DNA of 5,661 bases from Syntrophomonas sp. UBA4922 (lineage in GTDB: Bacteria > Bacillota > Syntrophomonadia > Syntrophomonadales > Syntrophomonadaceae), in the NCBI GenBank assembly GCA_002398825.1, contig DHBS01000039.1, positions 1-5,661 on the forward strand. The letters run 5' to 3'. The position numbers and the translations under genes were made by a program. Shown in pieces: positions 4,714-5,661 of this stretch; position 1 is the stretch's first letter; each line of letters opens with the position of its first letter. The notes under the pieces were generated by a model. That model ran no database searches and was not told the origin of the DNA. It saw only the letters and a program-made list of their open reading frames with translations.

Positions 4714-5661
4714 ATGTCAAAGAAGTTATCTAAACAGCTTGAGAACAGGCAAAGAAATTGGGAAAAGAATCAGGCTAGAAAAAGAAGGCTACTGACACAG
4801 TTTTTACTGGGTGCACTTGTTGCTTCAAGAGTTTTTACGCCTGGTCTGGCCGCTGCGGATAATGAAATACCTGATATACAGATTCCTGCCGCGATATATA
4901 GCTATACATCGGACGATGACACAGATGCCGACGCAGACGCTGATGATGTTACCGCGATATATAGCGATGCCTCGGACGATGACACAGATGCTGACGCTGA
5001 TGCAGACGCTGATGCTGATGCAGACGCTGATGCTGATGCAGACGCTGATGCTGACGCAGACGCCGATGCAGATGCCGACGCTGATGCTGACGCCGATGCT
5101 AAAGAACTGTTGAAGTTTAATGGTTTTCTCGATTTTTTCCTGAGCTCATATGATTTTGTGGGACCGGCAGTATTTGAAGGAAATGACAATAAAAATGATA
5201 GTGATTTTAAAGATGCTATCTGGGAATTTTTATTGACTAATAACATTGTGGATAATAGTGTGAATCAAGAGGAATTTTTTACTGCTTTTTTCAATGGCCA
5301 GTATAAAATAGAAAACGATCTGCCTCCGATAAATAAGGGTGACGGAACATTTACCCTTACTGTTTCTAGTAAGATGGCTGGGGCGACGATTGTTGTTGTA
5401 AAAGCTGGTAACGGCGGACATATATATTATTTTGAAAACGGTCTGCAGGTGGGTGAAAGCTACATTCTTCAAACAGCTATAAATAATGGTGGAAATTATG
5501 CAGGCATTAGCCATCTGAGTTTCTATGAGTTTGAAGACGATGATGACTCTGACGCCGATGCCGATAGTGACTCGGACTCCGATAGCGATGCAGACGCAGA
5601 CGCCGATGCCGACGCTGATGCTGATGCCGACGCCGATGCCGACGCCGATGCCGATGCCGAC
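4714..5661 (+). CDS. Secreted Asp-Ala repeat protein (5' part, runs off the window)
   Basis: An uninterrupted frame of 316 codons runs from ATG 4714 to the last base with no stop. A long basic start (MSKKLSKQLENRQRNWEKNQ, then ARKRR) precedes a hydrophobic segment (26-41) and a likely cleavage site near GLAAADN (44-50), so it is probably exported. Two 21-residue units (59-79, 80-100) follow, then 19 Asp-Ala dipeptides (92-129). A globular domain occupies about 130-273; its later half is beta-rich (TFTLTVSSK, ATIVVVKAGNGG, IYYFENG, ISHLSFYEF). A second acidic tract of Asp-Ser and Asp-Ala starts at about 275 and continues past the window. The layout suggests a surface or matrix protein with extended acidic spacers like the SD repeats of Sdr adhesins; calcium binding is possible. 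The site AAGGAGAGGAG precedes the ATG and is under c-di-GMP-II control. Confidence 0.85.
   Translation, partial: MSKKLSKQLENRQRNWEKNQARKRRLLTQFLLGALVASRVFTPGLAAADNEIPDIQIPAAIYSYTSDDDTDADADADDVTAIYSDASDDDTDADADADADADADADADADADADADADADADADADADAKELLKFNGFLDFFLSSYDFVGPAVFEGNDNKNDSDFKDAIWEFLLTNNIVDNSVNQEEFFTAFFNGQYKIENDLPPINKGDGTFTLTVSSKMAGATIVVVKAGNGGHIYYFENGLQVGESYILQTAINNGGNYAGISHLSFYEFEDDDDSDADADSDSDSDSDADADADADADADADADADADADAD
4888..5013 (+). repeat. Tandem 63-bp repeat (two 21-codon units)
   Basis: Units at 4888-4950 and 4951-5013 share CCGCGATATATAGC at their start and TCGGACGATGACACAGATGC further on, exactly 63 bp apart. Each encodes AIYS, two variable residues, then SDDDTDADADAD. The second unit merges into the longer Asp-Ala tract. 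Confidence 0.85.
4987..5100 (+). repeat. Asp-Ala codon repeat, first tract
   Basis: These are 38 codons alternating Asp (GAT or GAC) and Ala (GCA, GCT or GCC). Within it an 18-bp unit (GATGCAGACGCTGATGCT) occurs three times exactly at 4999-5052, pointing to recent slippage or unequal exchange. The rest varies at third positions while the protein pattern is kept. Confidence 0.9.
5536..5661 (+). repeat. Asp-rich repeat, second tract (truncated by window end)
   Basis: It begins with DDDDSDADADSDSDSDSD and becomes pure Asp-Ala from residue 292 to the last base. The switch between Ser and Ala partners shows that aspartate at every second position is the conserved feature. Its full length is unknown because the window stops inside it. 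Confidence 0.9.

Noticed and set aside
4811..5113. Plus-strand frame rich in Met-Gln-Thr-Leu repeats
   Set aside because: It is a frame-shifted reading of the same repeat tract, inside the 4714 gene and without its own start signals.
4902..5246. Minus-strand frame with a long Ser-Ala repeat
   Set aside because: It is the antisense shadow of the Asp-Ala codon repeat: GCN-GAY repeats stay open on the other strand. It lacks a ribosome binding site and overlaps the well-supported plus-strand gene.
5230..5514. Minus-strand 94-codon frame opposite the globular domain of the repeat protein
   Set aside because: It is an antisense shadow with no start signals or recognisable pattern.

Overview
The window reads as chromosomal DNA of an anaerobic, low-to-mid GC Bacillota, most likely a clostridium of the Desulfosporosinus/Desulfitobacterium/Dehalobacter kind. 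The basis is the style of the rRNA genes, strong AAGGAGG-type ribosome binding sites, TTG starts, a rubrerythrin-type diiron protein and cyclic di-GMP riboswitches of both classes. The genus is an inference from general resemblance, not from a search.

Layout. Positions 1-187 are the 3' end of a 23S rRNA gene. A 326-bp spacer with several strong hairpins follows, then a complete 5S rRNA gene (514-626) and a bidirectional terminator. A convergent minus-strand gene (726-1184) encodes a 152-residue ferritin-like diiron protein with its own promoter. From 1384 everything reads rightwards. A sigma-A-type promoter leads into an unusual leader with two nearly identical c-di-GMP-I (GEMM) riboswitches in tandem (1456-1528 and 1639-1711). 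The first sits before an intrinsic terminator and the second before a hairpin that buries the ribosome binding site. They control a secreted transglutaminase-like protein with a Cys-His-Asp triad (1779-2606). A terminator and a weak promoter separate this from a SARP/BTAD-type regulator whose C-terminal third looks like a degenerate GGDEF domain (2792-4027). An 88-residue protein of unknown function (4315-4581) follows. Next comes a c-di-GMP-II riboswitch (about 4596-4674), and then the start of a secreted protein made of Asp-Ala repeats around a globular domain (4714 to beyond 5661). That gene has no stop in the window.

How it may work together. Base-pairing that can be read from the sequence suggests that the first c-di-GMP-I switch turns the transglutaminase-like protein off when c-di-GMP is high. 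In the c-di-GMP-II switch, the 3' strand of P1 is also the strand that can bury the ribosome binding site of the repeat protein, so ligand binding should turn that gene on. Opposite control of a secreted cysteine-hydrolase-fold enzyme and a large surface-type protein resembles two known systems. One is the C. difficile PPEP-1/CD2831 pair (class I off, class II on). The other is LapG/LapA, where a transglutaminase-fold protease releases an adhesin when c-di-GMP is low. The central hypothesis is therefore a local c-di-GMP stick-or-release module. The RNA elements are well supported; the enzyme-substrate link is inference only.
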